From the NCBI GenBank assembly GCA_944383035.1, contig CALWOE010000003.1, positions 1 to 45,615 on the forward strand: a stretch of 45,615 nt of DNA, given 5' to 3'. A model generated the notes under the pieces. It searched no databases and had not been told where the DNA came from. It saw nothing but the letters and a program-made list of their open reading frames with translations. A program made the translations under genes and the position numbers. Source of the stretch: an uncultured Clostridia bacterium (GTDB lineage Bacteria > Bacillota > Clostridia > TANB77 > CAG-465). Positions within the stretch are counted from its first letter, which is position 1. Each line of letters begins with the position of its first letter. Shown here in pieces: positions 15,085 to 22,682 of this stretch.

Positions 15085-15425
15085 AATTTGTATTCATATT
15101 TTACATTTTGTGTTAACTTATTTGTGATAAGTAATGTTATTAAATCGTTATTTTTAGTAAAAGATAATTTTTCATACACTTTAAGACTAACGGGTATATT
15201 TTTTCTTATAATTTTAATATCTATTTTATCAAAATTATAAGCTATATTTTTTCTAAAATAACTCCATAATACTGTGGATATGTTTGAGCCTGGATAGTTA
15301 AAATTGTATTTTATTTTTCCATCCACATATAAAACAATAGTGTAATTATTAATTTTGTTTTCTATACAATAATCAATAGAACTTACAAAAAAATTTTTAA
15401 AATTACTATAACAAATTTTATTCAT
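15060..15425 (-). CDS. Hypothetical protein, 121 aa
   Basis: I do not recognise this protein. The ATG at 15425 is preferred because AGAAGGT lies 6 bases before it; an in-frame ATG at 15449 lies upstream of that ribosome binding site. It is cytoplasmic, with no membrane segment, and has an alternating strand-like pattern (NYTIVLYVDGKIKYNF, DLITLLITNKL) with Lys/Asn richness. It probably bordered ypeB before the 3-kb island was inserted. Confidence 0.6.
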   Translation of the reverse strand: MNKICYSNFKNFFVSSIDYCIENKINNYTIVLYVDGKIKYNFNYPGSNISTVLWSYFRKNIAYNFDKIDIKIIRKNIPVSLKVYEKLSFTKNNDLITLLITNKLTQNVKYEYKLKDLDKLF

Positions 15426-15535
15426 AAAATAGACCTTCTTTCTTTCCAATAGTTTAAAAAAGTATATTAAATTATTCAGACATATTATAATTTATTTTAA
15501 CATTTCTGTCAACATAAAAATAATATAAAAATTGT

Positions 15536-15564
15536 TTGACAATTAAAAAAAATAGATATAAAAT
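15536..15564 (+). promoter_or_regulatory. Promoter of corA
   Basis: TTGACA (15536-15541), 17 bp, TAAAAT (15559-15564). The leader to the ATG is only about 40 bases, so no M-box riboswitch is present. AAGGAGG precedes the start. Confidence 0.7.
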
Positions 15565-15605
15565 ATTATAAATAAATATATTAATTACGTATAAGGAGGA
15601 TACAA

Positions 15606-16550
15606 ATGATAAATATATACAAAACTAATATAAAAACTGGCTTAATAGATAGTATTGAAAAGCCAGTAAAAGGATGTTGGATTAATTTAGTAAAACCAAC
15701 TGATAAAGAGATATCAGATATAGCCAAATTAGTTAATATTGAAGAACATTTATTAAAATATCCACTAGATATAGCAGAAAAAGCACATATAGATTTTGAA
15801 GACGATGCAGTACTTATAGTTGTTGATTCTCCAGCAACAGAGTATAAAAAGAAGAAAAAATATTATACAACATTACCACTTGGTATGATACTTGTAAGAG
15901 ATGATATTTTTATTACCATTTCTCAAGTAAATATCACAAGTGTTGATCAAATATTAAATAATTCAAAGCCATATCTTGTAGAAACACAAAAAAAATCAAG
16001 ATTTGTGTTTAAAATTTTGTATAATATGGCTCAAGATTATATAAGATATCTTACATATATAAATCAAGATTTAGAAAATTTTGAAAGTAAAATGGAAAAA
16101 ACAATGAGCAATGAAGAGTTAATGAATATTTTAAATTTTGAAAAAACAATGATATATTTTAATGCTTCAGTTAAAGCAAATCAAGTGGTATTGGAAAAAT
16201 TAAATAGAGGAAAAGCAATAAAATTATATGAAGAAGATGAAGATATATTAGAAGATACTTTAATTGAAAACAGACAGGCAATAGAAATGATTCAAACATA
16301 TAGCGAAATATTAAATGGAATAACTGATATATTTGGAACAATAGTATCAAATAACTTAAATAATGTTATGAAATTTTTAACATCAATTACAGTAATAATT
16401 TCACTTCCAACAATGATATCTAGTTTTCTTGGAATGAATGTAGATTTCCCATTTAGAACAGATATAATTGGATTTATATGTGTAATAGTTGTATCTATAG
16501 TAATAACGGTACTTGCAACTTTATGGCTTAGTAAGAAAAAGATGTTATAG
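15606..16550 (+). CDS. corA: CorA-type magnesium transporter
   Basis: Pentameric Mg2+ (or Co2+/Ni2+) channel of the plasma membrane. At 314 aa it has the normal size: an N-terminal cytoplasmic alpha/beta domain, a long stalk helix (about 130-260) and two C-terminal TM helices (about 252-272 and 285-306). The selectivity motif GMN is present in SFLGMNVDFPF between them. The ATG follows AAGGAGG. A DUF6873-like gene follows after 17 bp and is probably co-transcribed. Confidence 0.93.
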   Translation: MINIYKTNIKTGLIDSIEKPVKGCWINLVKPTDKEISDIAKLVNIEEHLLKYPLDIAEKAHIDFEDDAVLIVVDSPATEYKKKKKYYTTLPLGMILVRDDIFITISQVNITSVDQILNNSKPYLVETQKKSRFVFKILYNMAQDYIRYLTYINQDLENFESKMEKTMSNEELMNILNFEKTMIYFNASVKANQVVLEKLNRGKAIKLYEEDEDILEDTLIENRQAIEMIQTYSEILNGITDIFGTIVSNNLNNVMKFLTSITVIISLPTMISSFLGMNVDFPFRTDIIGFICVIVVSIVITVLATLWLSKKKML

Positions 16551-16567
16551 TAAAAAAAGAGGAATAA

Positions 16568-17287
16568 ATGAAAAAATATTTTTTAATTGATGAAAGAATA
16601 AGAAAAGAAGAATATGATTTATTATCTAAATATGGGCATGTAATAACCATACAAAAAAACAATAATTTATATGAAGAAATATCATCTCATACAGATATTC
16701 TATGTACTAAAGTATTAAACACATTAATTGTTGATAAATCAAATTATGATAATTTAAAAAATAGTATAAAAAATAATGATATAAAAATAGTTTGCGGAAA
16801 AACAGATTTAAAAGAAAAATATCCATATGATATTTGCTATAACGTTTGTATATTAAATAATATTGCTATACATAATTTTAAGTATACAGATAAAATTGTA
16901 AAAACTATAATAGATAAAAATGGTATAAAAAAAATATCTGTAAAACAAGGCTATACAAAATGTAGTATTGCAGTAATAGATGATACATCAGTAATAACAA
17001 CGGATAAAAAAATTAAAGAAAAATTAGAAGATTTTAATATAGATGTTTTATACTTAGATTATATACCAGATATAAAATTATACAATAATAATTCGTATTC
17101 TACTATGAATGGATTTGTTGGAGGAGCTATATCTATTTTAGACGAAAATAATGTTGTAATCTTTGGTGATTTAAACAAAATAGATAAAAATGATAAAATA
17201 AAAAAATTTATATTATCAAAAAATAAAAATATAATTGATTTTAAAAATTTAGATGTTGTTGATTATGGTGGAATGATAGCTTTTTAA
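16568..17287 (+). CDS. Probable DUF6873 (GME-fold) family protein
   Basis: A 239-aa cytoplasmic protein that resembles the clostridial DUF6873 family, thought to share the guanidine-modifying-enzyme fold. Supporting segments are GYTKCSIAVIDDTSVITTDKK (about 137-157) and the Gly-rich GFVGGAISILDENNVVIFGD (about 180-199), which have the repeated strand-turn pattern of that fold. No clear catalytic Cys-His-Glu set can be assigned by eye. The start is ATG with AGAGG upstream. It lies 17 bp after corA and before a terminator, so it is likely the second gene of that operon. Function unknown. Confidence 0.6.
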   Translation: MKKYFLIDERIRKEEYDLLSKYGHVITIQKNNNLYEEISSHTDILCTKVLNTLIVDKSNYDNLKNSIKNNDIKIVCGKTDLKEKYPYDICYNVCILNNIAIHNFKYTDKIVKTIIDKNGIKKISVKQGYTKCSIAVIDDTSVITTDKKIKEKLEDFNIDVLYLDYIPDIKLYNNNSYSTMNGFVGGAISILDENNVVIFGDLNKIDKNDKIKKFILSKNKNIIDFKNLDVVDYGGMIAF

Positions 17288-17312
17288 GACTAAAATATAC
17301 ATAATATTTTGG

Positions 17313-17360
17313 CAGTCTAAAAAACAAAAGTTTTGCTTGTTTTTTAGATTGTTTTTTTTT
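17313..17360 (+). terminator. Strong terminator after the corA operon
   Basis: A 15-bp stem (17313-17327 with 17337-17351, one G-T pair) and a run of nine T. The T run overlaps the -35 region proposed for pcrA. Confidence 0.9.
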
Positions 17361-17377
17361 GTATGTTTTGGTATAAT
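17349..17377 (+). promoter_or_regulatory. Promoter of pcrA
   Basis: TTGTTT (17349-17354), 17 bp, TATAAT (17372-17377). AGGAGAG and the ATG at 17420 follow. Confidence 0.5.
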
Positions 17378-17419
17378 AAAATAGCAAACTAAGGTTTGTT
17401 TGGAATAGGAGAGTAATGT

Positions 17420-19720
17420 ATGAGTGATATACTAGAAAATTTAAATGATAAACAAAAAGAAGCAGCAGAATATGTTGATGGACCATTATTAATACTTGCT
17501 GGTGCTGGTTCTGGAAAAACAAGAGTGCTTACATATAAAATAGCATATTTATTAGAAAAAGAAATTGTAAAACCATGGCAAATACTTGCTATTACATTTA
17601 CAAATAAAGCTGCAAAAGAAATGAAAGAAAGAGTAAATTCATTAATAGGAGATATAGCAAATGATATTTGGCTTGGAACATTCCATTCAGTATGTGTAAG
17701 AATTTTAAAAAGAGAAATAACACTGTTAGGTTATGGAACAGATTTTAATATATTTGATGAATTAGATAAAGAAAAAGTATTAAAAGAAGTAGTAAAAAAA
17801 CTTAATTTAGATGATAAAAAATATCCGATCTCGTATTTAAAAAGTGAAATTAGTAAAGCAAAAGAAAATATGAAAGATGCAAAAAAATACCAAGCAGAAT
17901 CTATTGGAGATTTTAGAAAAGAACAAGTATCAAAAGTATATTTTATGTATGAAGATACCCTAAAGAAAAATAATTCTATAGATTTTGACGATATAATTAT
18001 GCTTACAGTTGAACTTTTTGTAAAATATCCTGATCGACTTATATATTATCAACAAAAATTTAGATATATATTAGTAGATGAATATCAAGATACAAATAAA
18101 ATTCAATTTTTGCTAATAAGTCTTTTATCATCAGCACATGGAAATATATGTGTAGTTGGTGATGAATCTCAAAGCATATATGGATTTAGAGGTGCAGATA
18201 TATCTAATATATTAAATTTTGAAAATGAATTTCCAAATGCTAAAATAGTAAAATTAGAGCAAAATTATAGAAGCACAAAAAATATATTAAATGCAGCGAA
18301 TAATGTGATAAAAAATAATAAATCTAAAATAGATAAAAAATTATGGACTGATAATAATGACGGAGAAAAAATAGAATATAAAACACTTGGTAATGAATAT
18401 GAAGAAGTAGAGTATATTGTAGATGAAATAGATAAAATATGTAGAGAGGACAAAAAAACGTATAAAGATTTTGCAGTGCTTTTTAGAACAAACGCTCAAG
18501 CACGTGTTTTAGAAGAAGTCTTTATGAGAAGTGGCACACCATATAAATTAATAGGTGGAATAAAATTTTATTCAAGAAAAGAAATAAAAGATTTAACAAG
18601 TTATTTAAAATTAATACAAAATGTAAATGATAATATTGCTCTAAAAAGAATAATTAATGAACCAAAAAGAGGTATAGGTGAAAGAGCTATAGATAAACTT
18701 GATCTTCTTGCTGCATCAAATAATATGTCTATTTTTGAATATATTCAAGATCCAGTAAATATTACAGGTCTTAGATGTCAAGCAAATTTAATACATTTTA
18801 GAGATATGATAAATGATTTAATTGAAAAAAAAGATAAAATAAAAATCTCTGAATTAATGAAGTTGATATTAAAAAATTCAGGATATGAAGATATGTTAAA
18901 TGAGAACGACTCAAAGGAAAATGAAATGAGATTTGAAAATCTTATGGAATTTATCGGCGTTGCAATTGAGTTTGAAAATGAAAATGCAGATAACAAGTTA
19001 TCAGATTTCTTAGATAGTATAGCCTTAGTTTCAGATGTTGATAAATTAGATGAAACAAATGAAGCAGTTACTTTAATGACAATGCACAGTGCAAAAGGAC
19101 TTGAATTTCCAGTAGTATTTTTGGTTGGAATGGAAGAAGGATTATTTCCATCAAAACGTTCAATTGAAGAAGATGAAGAAGTAGAAGAAGAAAGAAGACT
19201 TTGCTATGTTGGAATTACACGTGCAAAAGAAAAATTATATATTACGAATGCTTCAAAAAGAACACTGTATGGATCAACTACATATACAATGCCATCAAGA
19301 TTTGTTGGAGAAATACCAGAGGAGCTACTAACAGATACTGCAAAGGAAAATTCAAGCTTAAGAAAAAGGAAATCTGAAAAATATCTAGATAAAGAGTACT
19401 CAGTAGTAAATAGTTTTATAGATAATAGTTATAAATCTATTAAAAATAATGTAGATAATACTATAAAATCAAAACCTAAATTTGGTCTTAGTGTAGATAC
19501 ATTTTTAAGTAATATAAATAGTATGCCAAATAAAATAGATATTACAGCTAGAAGTTTTAATTATGAAATAGGTATGAAAGTAAAACATAAAAAGTTTGGA
19601 GTGGGTATCATTGAGAAAATAGAACCAGAAGGTGATGATTTTAAACTTGATATAAGATTTGAAAAATCTGGTTTTAAAAGATTAATGGCAAACTTTACGC
19701 CACTTGAAGTAATAGAATAA
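17420..19720 (+). CDS. pcrA: ATP-dependent DNA helicase PcrA/UvrD
   Basis: Superfamily 1 3'-5' helicase for repair, rolling-circle replication and removal of RecA filaments. The 766-aa length is typical. Motifs in order: Walker A AGAGSGKT (27-34), ITFTNKAAKEM (Ia), Walker B VDEYQDTN, GDESQSIYGFRGAD, LEQNYRST, TMHSAKGLEF, and RRLCYVGITRAK (VI). The C-terminal tail ends in a Tudor-like domain (VKHKKFGVGIIEKIEPEG), typical of PcrA, which binds RNA polymerase. The start is ATG with AGGAGAG. Monocistronic. Confidence 0.96.
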   Translation: MSDILENLNDKQKEAAEYVDGPLLILAGAGSGKTRVLTYKIAYLLEKEIVKPWQILAITFTNKAAKEMKERVNSLIGDIANDIWLGTFHSVCVRILKREITLLGYGTDFNIFDELDKEKVLKEVVKKLNLDDKKYPISYLKSEISKAKENMKDAKKYQAESIGDFRKEQVSKVYFMYEDTLKKNNSIDFDDIIMLTVELFVKYPDRLIYYQQKFRYILVDEYQDTNKIQFLLISLLSSAHGNICVVGDESQSIYGFRGADISNILNFENEFPNAKIVKLEQNYRSTKNILNAANNVIKNNKSKIDKKLWTDNNDGEKIEYKTLGNEYEEVEYIVDEIDKICREDKKTYKDFAVLFRTNAQARVLEEVFMRSGTPYKLIGGIKFYSRKEIKDLTSYLKLIQNVNDNIALKRIINEPKRGIGERAIDKLDLLAASNNMSIFEYIQDPVNITGLRCQANLIHFRDMINDLIEKKDKIKISELMKLILKNSGYEDMLNENDSKENEMRFENLMEFIGVAIEFENENADNKLSDFLDSIALVSDVDKLDETNEAVTLMTMHSAKGLEFPVVFLVGMEEGLFPSKRSIEEDEEVEEERRLCYVGITRAKEKLYITNASKRTLYGSTTYTMPSRFVGEIPEELLTDTAKENSSLRKRKSEKYLDKEYSVVNSFIDNSYKSIKNNVDNTIKSKPKFGLSVDTFLSNINSMPNKIDITARSFNYEIGMKVKHKKFGVGIIEKIEPEGDDFKLDIRFEKSGFKRLMANFTPLEVIE

Positions 19721-19726
19721 TAATAA

Positions 19727-19748
19727 AGCCCCCAATAAAAAGGGGGTT
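19727..19748. terminator. Short GC-rich hairpin between pcrA and the DUF1287 gene
   Basis: CCCCC (19729-19733) pairs with GGGGG (19742-19746), extended by G-T and A-T pairs. It is the most GC-rich hairpin in the region and lies between convergent genes, but the T tract is weak. Confidence 0.6.
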
Positions 19749-20391
19749 AACTTATTCTATAATGACCGATAATATCATCTCTATTTTCTAAAATGTCTTC
19801 TTCATATCTTATTTGAAATGGGTTAGAATGATGAATTACAAAAGGGATACCATTTTGGTTTCTTTTGTCTGATATAAGCCCAATATGTTCTTTAAAAACT
19901 ACAATATCTCCTCCTTGCCATTCATCAATTTTAGTTATATCTGTTGTAAGACTTATATGATTATTTTTAAAATATACATTTAAGTTCCTAACTCTTCTAA
20001 AGTCAATATTTCTATCAATAGTGTCGATATCGTAATTTTGTTTATTTTGTAAAATATCTTGATATACAAGTTCTTGTAAATCATATCCTGAATTTAAAAG
20101 AGAAATAGCAATAACATCAGTACAGACACCATATTCATCATTTGGATATCCAGTAGAGTAATATTTGCTTTTGTATTTAGGTCTTCTTTTTATATATTCT
20201 TTAGCATTTTGTAATATATCAGTTTGATCATCTACATTATCATTATCCATGTCTATATTACTTTTATAGGTTAGTATATTAAAGTAATTATTATCATATG
20301 ATTTATGAGGAATTACATTTAAAAAGTAGAATATATATGTTATAAAAATTATGAGTAAAACAATAAAAATAAAAAATAAAAATTTTTTCAT
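19747..20391 (-). CDS. DUF1287 family secreted/anchored protein
   Basis: DUF1287 proteins are extracytoplasmic with an NlpC/P60-like look; their activity is not established. The 214-aa protein has an N-terminal membrane anchor (about 4-24). Family motifs: YPNDEYGVCTDVIA with Cys89 or Cys90 as the putative nucleophile, the NIDFRRVRNLNVYFKNN block, GGDIVVFKEHIGLISDKR with a His, and the terminal GHYRIS. An acidic stretch DMDNDNVDDQTD (47-58) resembles a calcium-binding loop and is unusual for the family. The start has AAGGAG. It is divergent from ddl, with a WalR-like box in the shared gap, which fits a cell-wall role (inference). Confidence 0.82.
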   Translation of the reverse strand: MKKFLFFIFIVLLIIFITYIFYFLNVIPHKSYDNNYFNILTYKSNIDMDNDNVDDQTDILQNAKEYIKRRPKYKSKYYSTGYPNDEYGVCTDVIAISLLNSGYDLQELVYQDILQNKQNYDIDTIDRNIDFRRVRNLNVYFKNNHISLTTDITKIDEWQGGDIVVFKEHIGLISDKRNQNGIPFVIHHSNPFQIRYEEDILENRDDIIGHYRIS

Positions 20392-20415
20392 ATAATTCTC
20401 CTTATATTTACTTTA

Positions 20416-20444
20416 ATTATAACAAAAATATATAAAAATAACAA
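20416..20444 (-). promoter_or_regulatory. Promoter of the DUF1287 gene
   Basis: On the minus strand: TTGTTA (20444-20439), 17 bp, TATAAT (20421-20416). The WalR-like box at 20456-20472 is 12 bp upstream of this -35. Confidence 0.5.
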
Positions 20445-20454
20445 ATTTTTGTTA

Positions 20455-20483
20455 TTGTAATTTATTTGTAATCGTAGTATAAT
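20455..20483 (+). promoter_or_regulatory. Promoter of ddl
   Basis: TTGTAA (20455-20460), 17 bp, TATAAT (20478-20483). The WalR-like box overlaps the -35 and spacer. GAGGTGAT precedes the ATG. Confidence 0.6.
20456..20472 (+). promoter_or_regulatory. WalR-like box between the DUF1287 gene and ddl
   Basis: TGTAAT (20456-20461) and TGTAAT (20467-20472) with 5 bases between: an exact match to TGTWAH-N5-TGTWAH. It could act on both divergent genes. Confidence 0.5.
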
Positions 20484-20506
20484 AAGAAAGCCTGAGGTGA
20501 TTTATA

Positions 20507-21532
20507 ATGAAACTAAAAATGCTAGTATTTTTCGGCTCAAGTTCTACAGAACATGAAATTTCTTGTAGATCGGCAGCTAATATTTTGCAAAATATTGACA
20601 CATCAAAATATGATGTTACAAAAATAGGAATAGATAAAAATGATGAATTTTATATATACAGTGGAGATATAGAAAAAATAAAACAAAATAAATGGTTAAA
20701 AGATGAAAAAAATAAGTATAGGATTACAAACATAATAGATTTTTTAAGAAATTATGATGTCGCATTTCCAGTTTTACATGGAAAGTATGGTGAAGGTGGA
20801 AAAATTCAAAAGATATTTGAACTTGCAAATATAAAATATATTGGATGTAGTTCACTTGAAAGTTCAGTTGCAATGAATAAACTTTTATGTAAAAAATTAG
20901 TCTCATCAATAAACATTGATGTTGTTGATTATGTGGATATCTCAAAAGAAAAATATGAAAATAGTGATAAAAAAGAATTAATTGAAAATATACAAAATAA
21001 ATTAGATTTGCCTTTATTTGTAAAACCAAATAAAGAAGGATCTTCATATGGTGTATCGAAAGTAGATAATATATCAAAATTATACGAAGCAATGAAAAAA
21101 GCTTTTACATATGATGATACAGTACTTGTTGAAAAGTATATATCAGATAAAAAGGAAATTGAATGTGGAGTTATTCAAAAAGATAAAAAAATAATTGTAA
21201 CTACACCTGGTGAAATCTATAGTGAGAATGAGGTTTATGATTATTATTCAAAATATAGTAGTGAAAAATCATATACTAAAGTACCTGCAATTATAAAGGA
21301 AGAAACTAAAGAGAAAATAAAAAAATATTCTAAAGATATTTTTAAAATTTTGAATTTAACATCACTAGCAAGAGTAGACTTTTTTGTTACAAAAGAAAAG
21401 ATTTATTTTAATGAAGTAAATACAATGCCTGGTTTTACTGATATAAGTATGTATCCAAAAATGTTAATTAATGATGGTTTTACTTATACTGAGATTATTG
21501 ATACTTTGGTAGATAATGCATTAAATAAGTAA
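20507..21532 (+). CDS. ddl: D-alanine--D-alanine ligase
   Basis: ATP-grasp enzyme that makes the D-Ala-D-Ala dipeptide for peptidoglycan. The 341-aa length is normal. Motifs: FFGSSSTEHEIS near the N terminus, HGKYGEGGKIQ (loop with the family Glu), LPLFVKPNKEGSSYGVSKV (ATP-grasp lysine and Gly-rich loop), LARVDFF and NEVNTMPGFTDISMYPK (Mg2+ ligands). The omega loop has VYDYYSKYSSEKSYT, with the Tyr expected of D-Ala-D-Ala rather than D-lactate ligases. The start is ATG with GAGGTGAT. Monocistronic, ending at a strong terminator. Confidence 0.95.
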   Translation: MKLKMLVFFGSSSTEHEISCRSAANILQNIDTSKYDVTKIGIDKNDEFYIYSGDIEKIKQNKWLKDEKNKYRITNIIDFLRNYDVAFPVLHGKYGEGGKIQKIFELANIKYIGCSSLESSVAMNKLLCKKLVSSINIDVVDYVDISKEKYENSDKKELIENIQNKLDLPLFVKPNKEGSSYGVSKVDNISKLYEAMKKAFTYDDTVLVEKYISDKKEIECGVIQKDKKIIVTTPGEIYSENEVYDYYSKYSSEKSYTKVPAIIKEETKEKIKKYSKDIFKILNLTSLARVDFFVTKEKIYFNEVNTMPGFTDISMYPKMLINDGFTYTEIIDTLVDNALNK

Positions 21533-21536
21533 TATA

Positions 21537-21570
21537 AAAACTTGAAATTTTAAATTTCAAGTTTTTTTTA
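21537..21570. terminator. Bidirectional terminator between ddl and the hydrolase gene
   Basis: A 13-bp stem (AAAACTTGAAATT/AATTTCAAGTTTT) with a 3-base loop and a long T run lies between convergent genes ending at 21532 and 21583. Confidence 0.88.
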
Positions 21571-21582
21571 TACTTATATATT

Positions 21583-22518
21583 TTATTTAATATATTTGTC
21601 TATGAATTTAAATATACTAGAGAAATATTTTTCTTTATTTGTAGTACAACATTTTGAGTGTTTTGCATTTTTTATCACAACTTTTTCTTTTTCACAAATA
21701 GCACTATTATACAAAATATCTAGCATATAAAATGGTACATAATCATCTTTACTACCATGAATAAAAAGAATAGGAACTTTATTTTTCTTTAATACGTCAA
21801 CACATGAGGCTTTAGAAATATTATATTTGGCTTTATATAAAATGTATAATTTACCAATATATAAAAAAGGAAAACTTGGAAGTTTATAAAACTTCTTTAA
21901 TTGATACTTAAATTCATCAAATACAGAAGTATATCCACAATCTTCAATGGCACATACAACATTTTTAGGAATATCTTGACCAAGTGTTAGCATAGTTGTA
22001 GCAGCTCCCATTGAAACACCTGCAAGAATAATTTTAGCATTTTTGTTTTTATTTACAATGTAGTTGATAAAATACAAAATATCTTTTGCATCATTTACTC
22101 CCATACCAATATAATTTCCTTCACTTTTACCATGTCCACGTAAGTTTGGCAATAAAATATTATAGTTTTTTTCAATGTATGGATAAATATATTTATACAA
22201 ATCATAAATTAAGCCACCATATCCATGAGAAAAAATTATATATATGTTTTGATCTTTATTTTCCTTCAAATATCCATATAATTTTAGATTATCAAAAGAA
22301 GTTATACATATTTCTTTTGTTTCTTTTGATATAAAATCTTTCATTTTATCAACATTTTCTTTGTATTTTTTATCTTTTTTATATTTTATTTTCTTCTCTT
22401 CGTATTTTTTTAGAACATTTCTTTTGTCTATTGAAACATTATAAAAATATTTACCTATGAAAAAACCTAAAAAAAATAATAAAATTAATATAATAGTAAA
22501 TATTAATATTAAATACAT
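21583..22518 (-). CDS. Membrane-anchored alpha/beta hydrolase
   Basis: Serine hydrolase of the alpha/beta fold, substrate unknown. The 311-aa protein has an N-terminal membrane anchor (about 3-25), then a Lys-rich region, then the catalytic domain. Motifs: FSHGYGG oxyanion region (97-102), NLRGHGKSEG (125-134), nucleophile elbow AGVSMG with Ser169, acid in HGSKDDYVPF near 258, and histidine in KNAKHSKC near 293. It is similar to the YqkD/peptidase S9-like clostridial hydrolases. The start is ATG with GGTGAT. The promoter has a WalR-like box just upstream of the -35, suggesting activation. It is divergent from the GH18 gene. Confidence 0.85.
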   Translation of the reverse strand: MYLILIFTIILILLFFLGFFIGKYFYNVSIDKRNVLKKYEEKKIKYKKDKKYKENVDKMKDFISKETKEICITSFDNLKLYGYLKENKDQNIYIIFSHGYGGLIYDLYKYIYPYIEKNYNILLPNLRGHGKSEGNYIGMGVNDAKDILYFINYIVNKNKNAKIILAGVSMGAATTMLTLGQDIPKNVVCAIEDCGYTSVFDEFKYQLKKFYKLPSFPFLYIGKLYILYKAKYNISKASCVDVLKKNKVPILFIHGSKDDYVPFYMLDILYNSAICEKEKVVIKNAKHSKCCTTNKEKYFSSIFKFIDKYIK

Positions 22519-22533
22519 ATAATCACCATTTTT

Positions 22534-22561
22534 ATTATATCATAAAAGTTATATATATCAA
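22534..22561 (-). promoter_or_regulatory. Promoter of the alpha/beta hydrolase gene
   Basis: On the minus strand: TTGATA (22561-22556), 16 bp, TATAAT (22539-22534). Confidence 0.5.
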
Positions 22562-22563
22562 AT

Positions 22564-22580
22564 ATTACAAAAATATTACA
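22564..22580 (-). promoter_or_regulatory. WalR-like box upstream of the hydrolase -35
   Basis: ATTACA (22564-22569) and ATTACA (22575-22580); on the minus strand TGTAAT-N5-TGTAAT. It ends 2 bp upstream of the -35 box, a standard activator position. Confidence 0.5.
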
Positions 22581-22627
22581 CTTTGTCCATAAAAACCTAA
22601 AATATTACAAAAAAATAATAATTTATA

Positions 22628-22656
22628 TTCACAAATTGTAAAAAATATTGTATAAT
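22628..22656 (+). promoter_or_regulatory. Promoter of the GH18 gene
   Basis: TTCACA (22628-22633), 17 bp, TATAAT (22651-22656); AGGAAGG precedes the start. Confidence 0.55.
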
Positions 22657-22682
22657 TATAAATCATAGGAAGGTTGATGAAA

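Noticed and set aside
15565-15605. Magnesium (M-box) riboswitch for corA
   Set aside because: The leader is about 40 bases, far too short for the aptamer.
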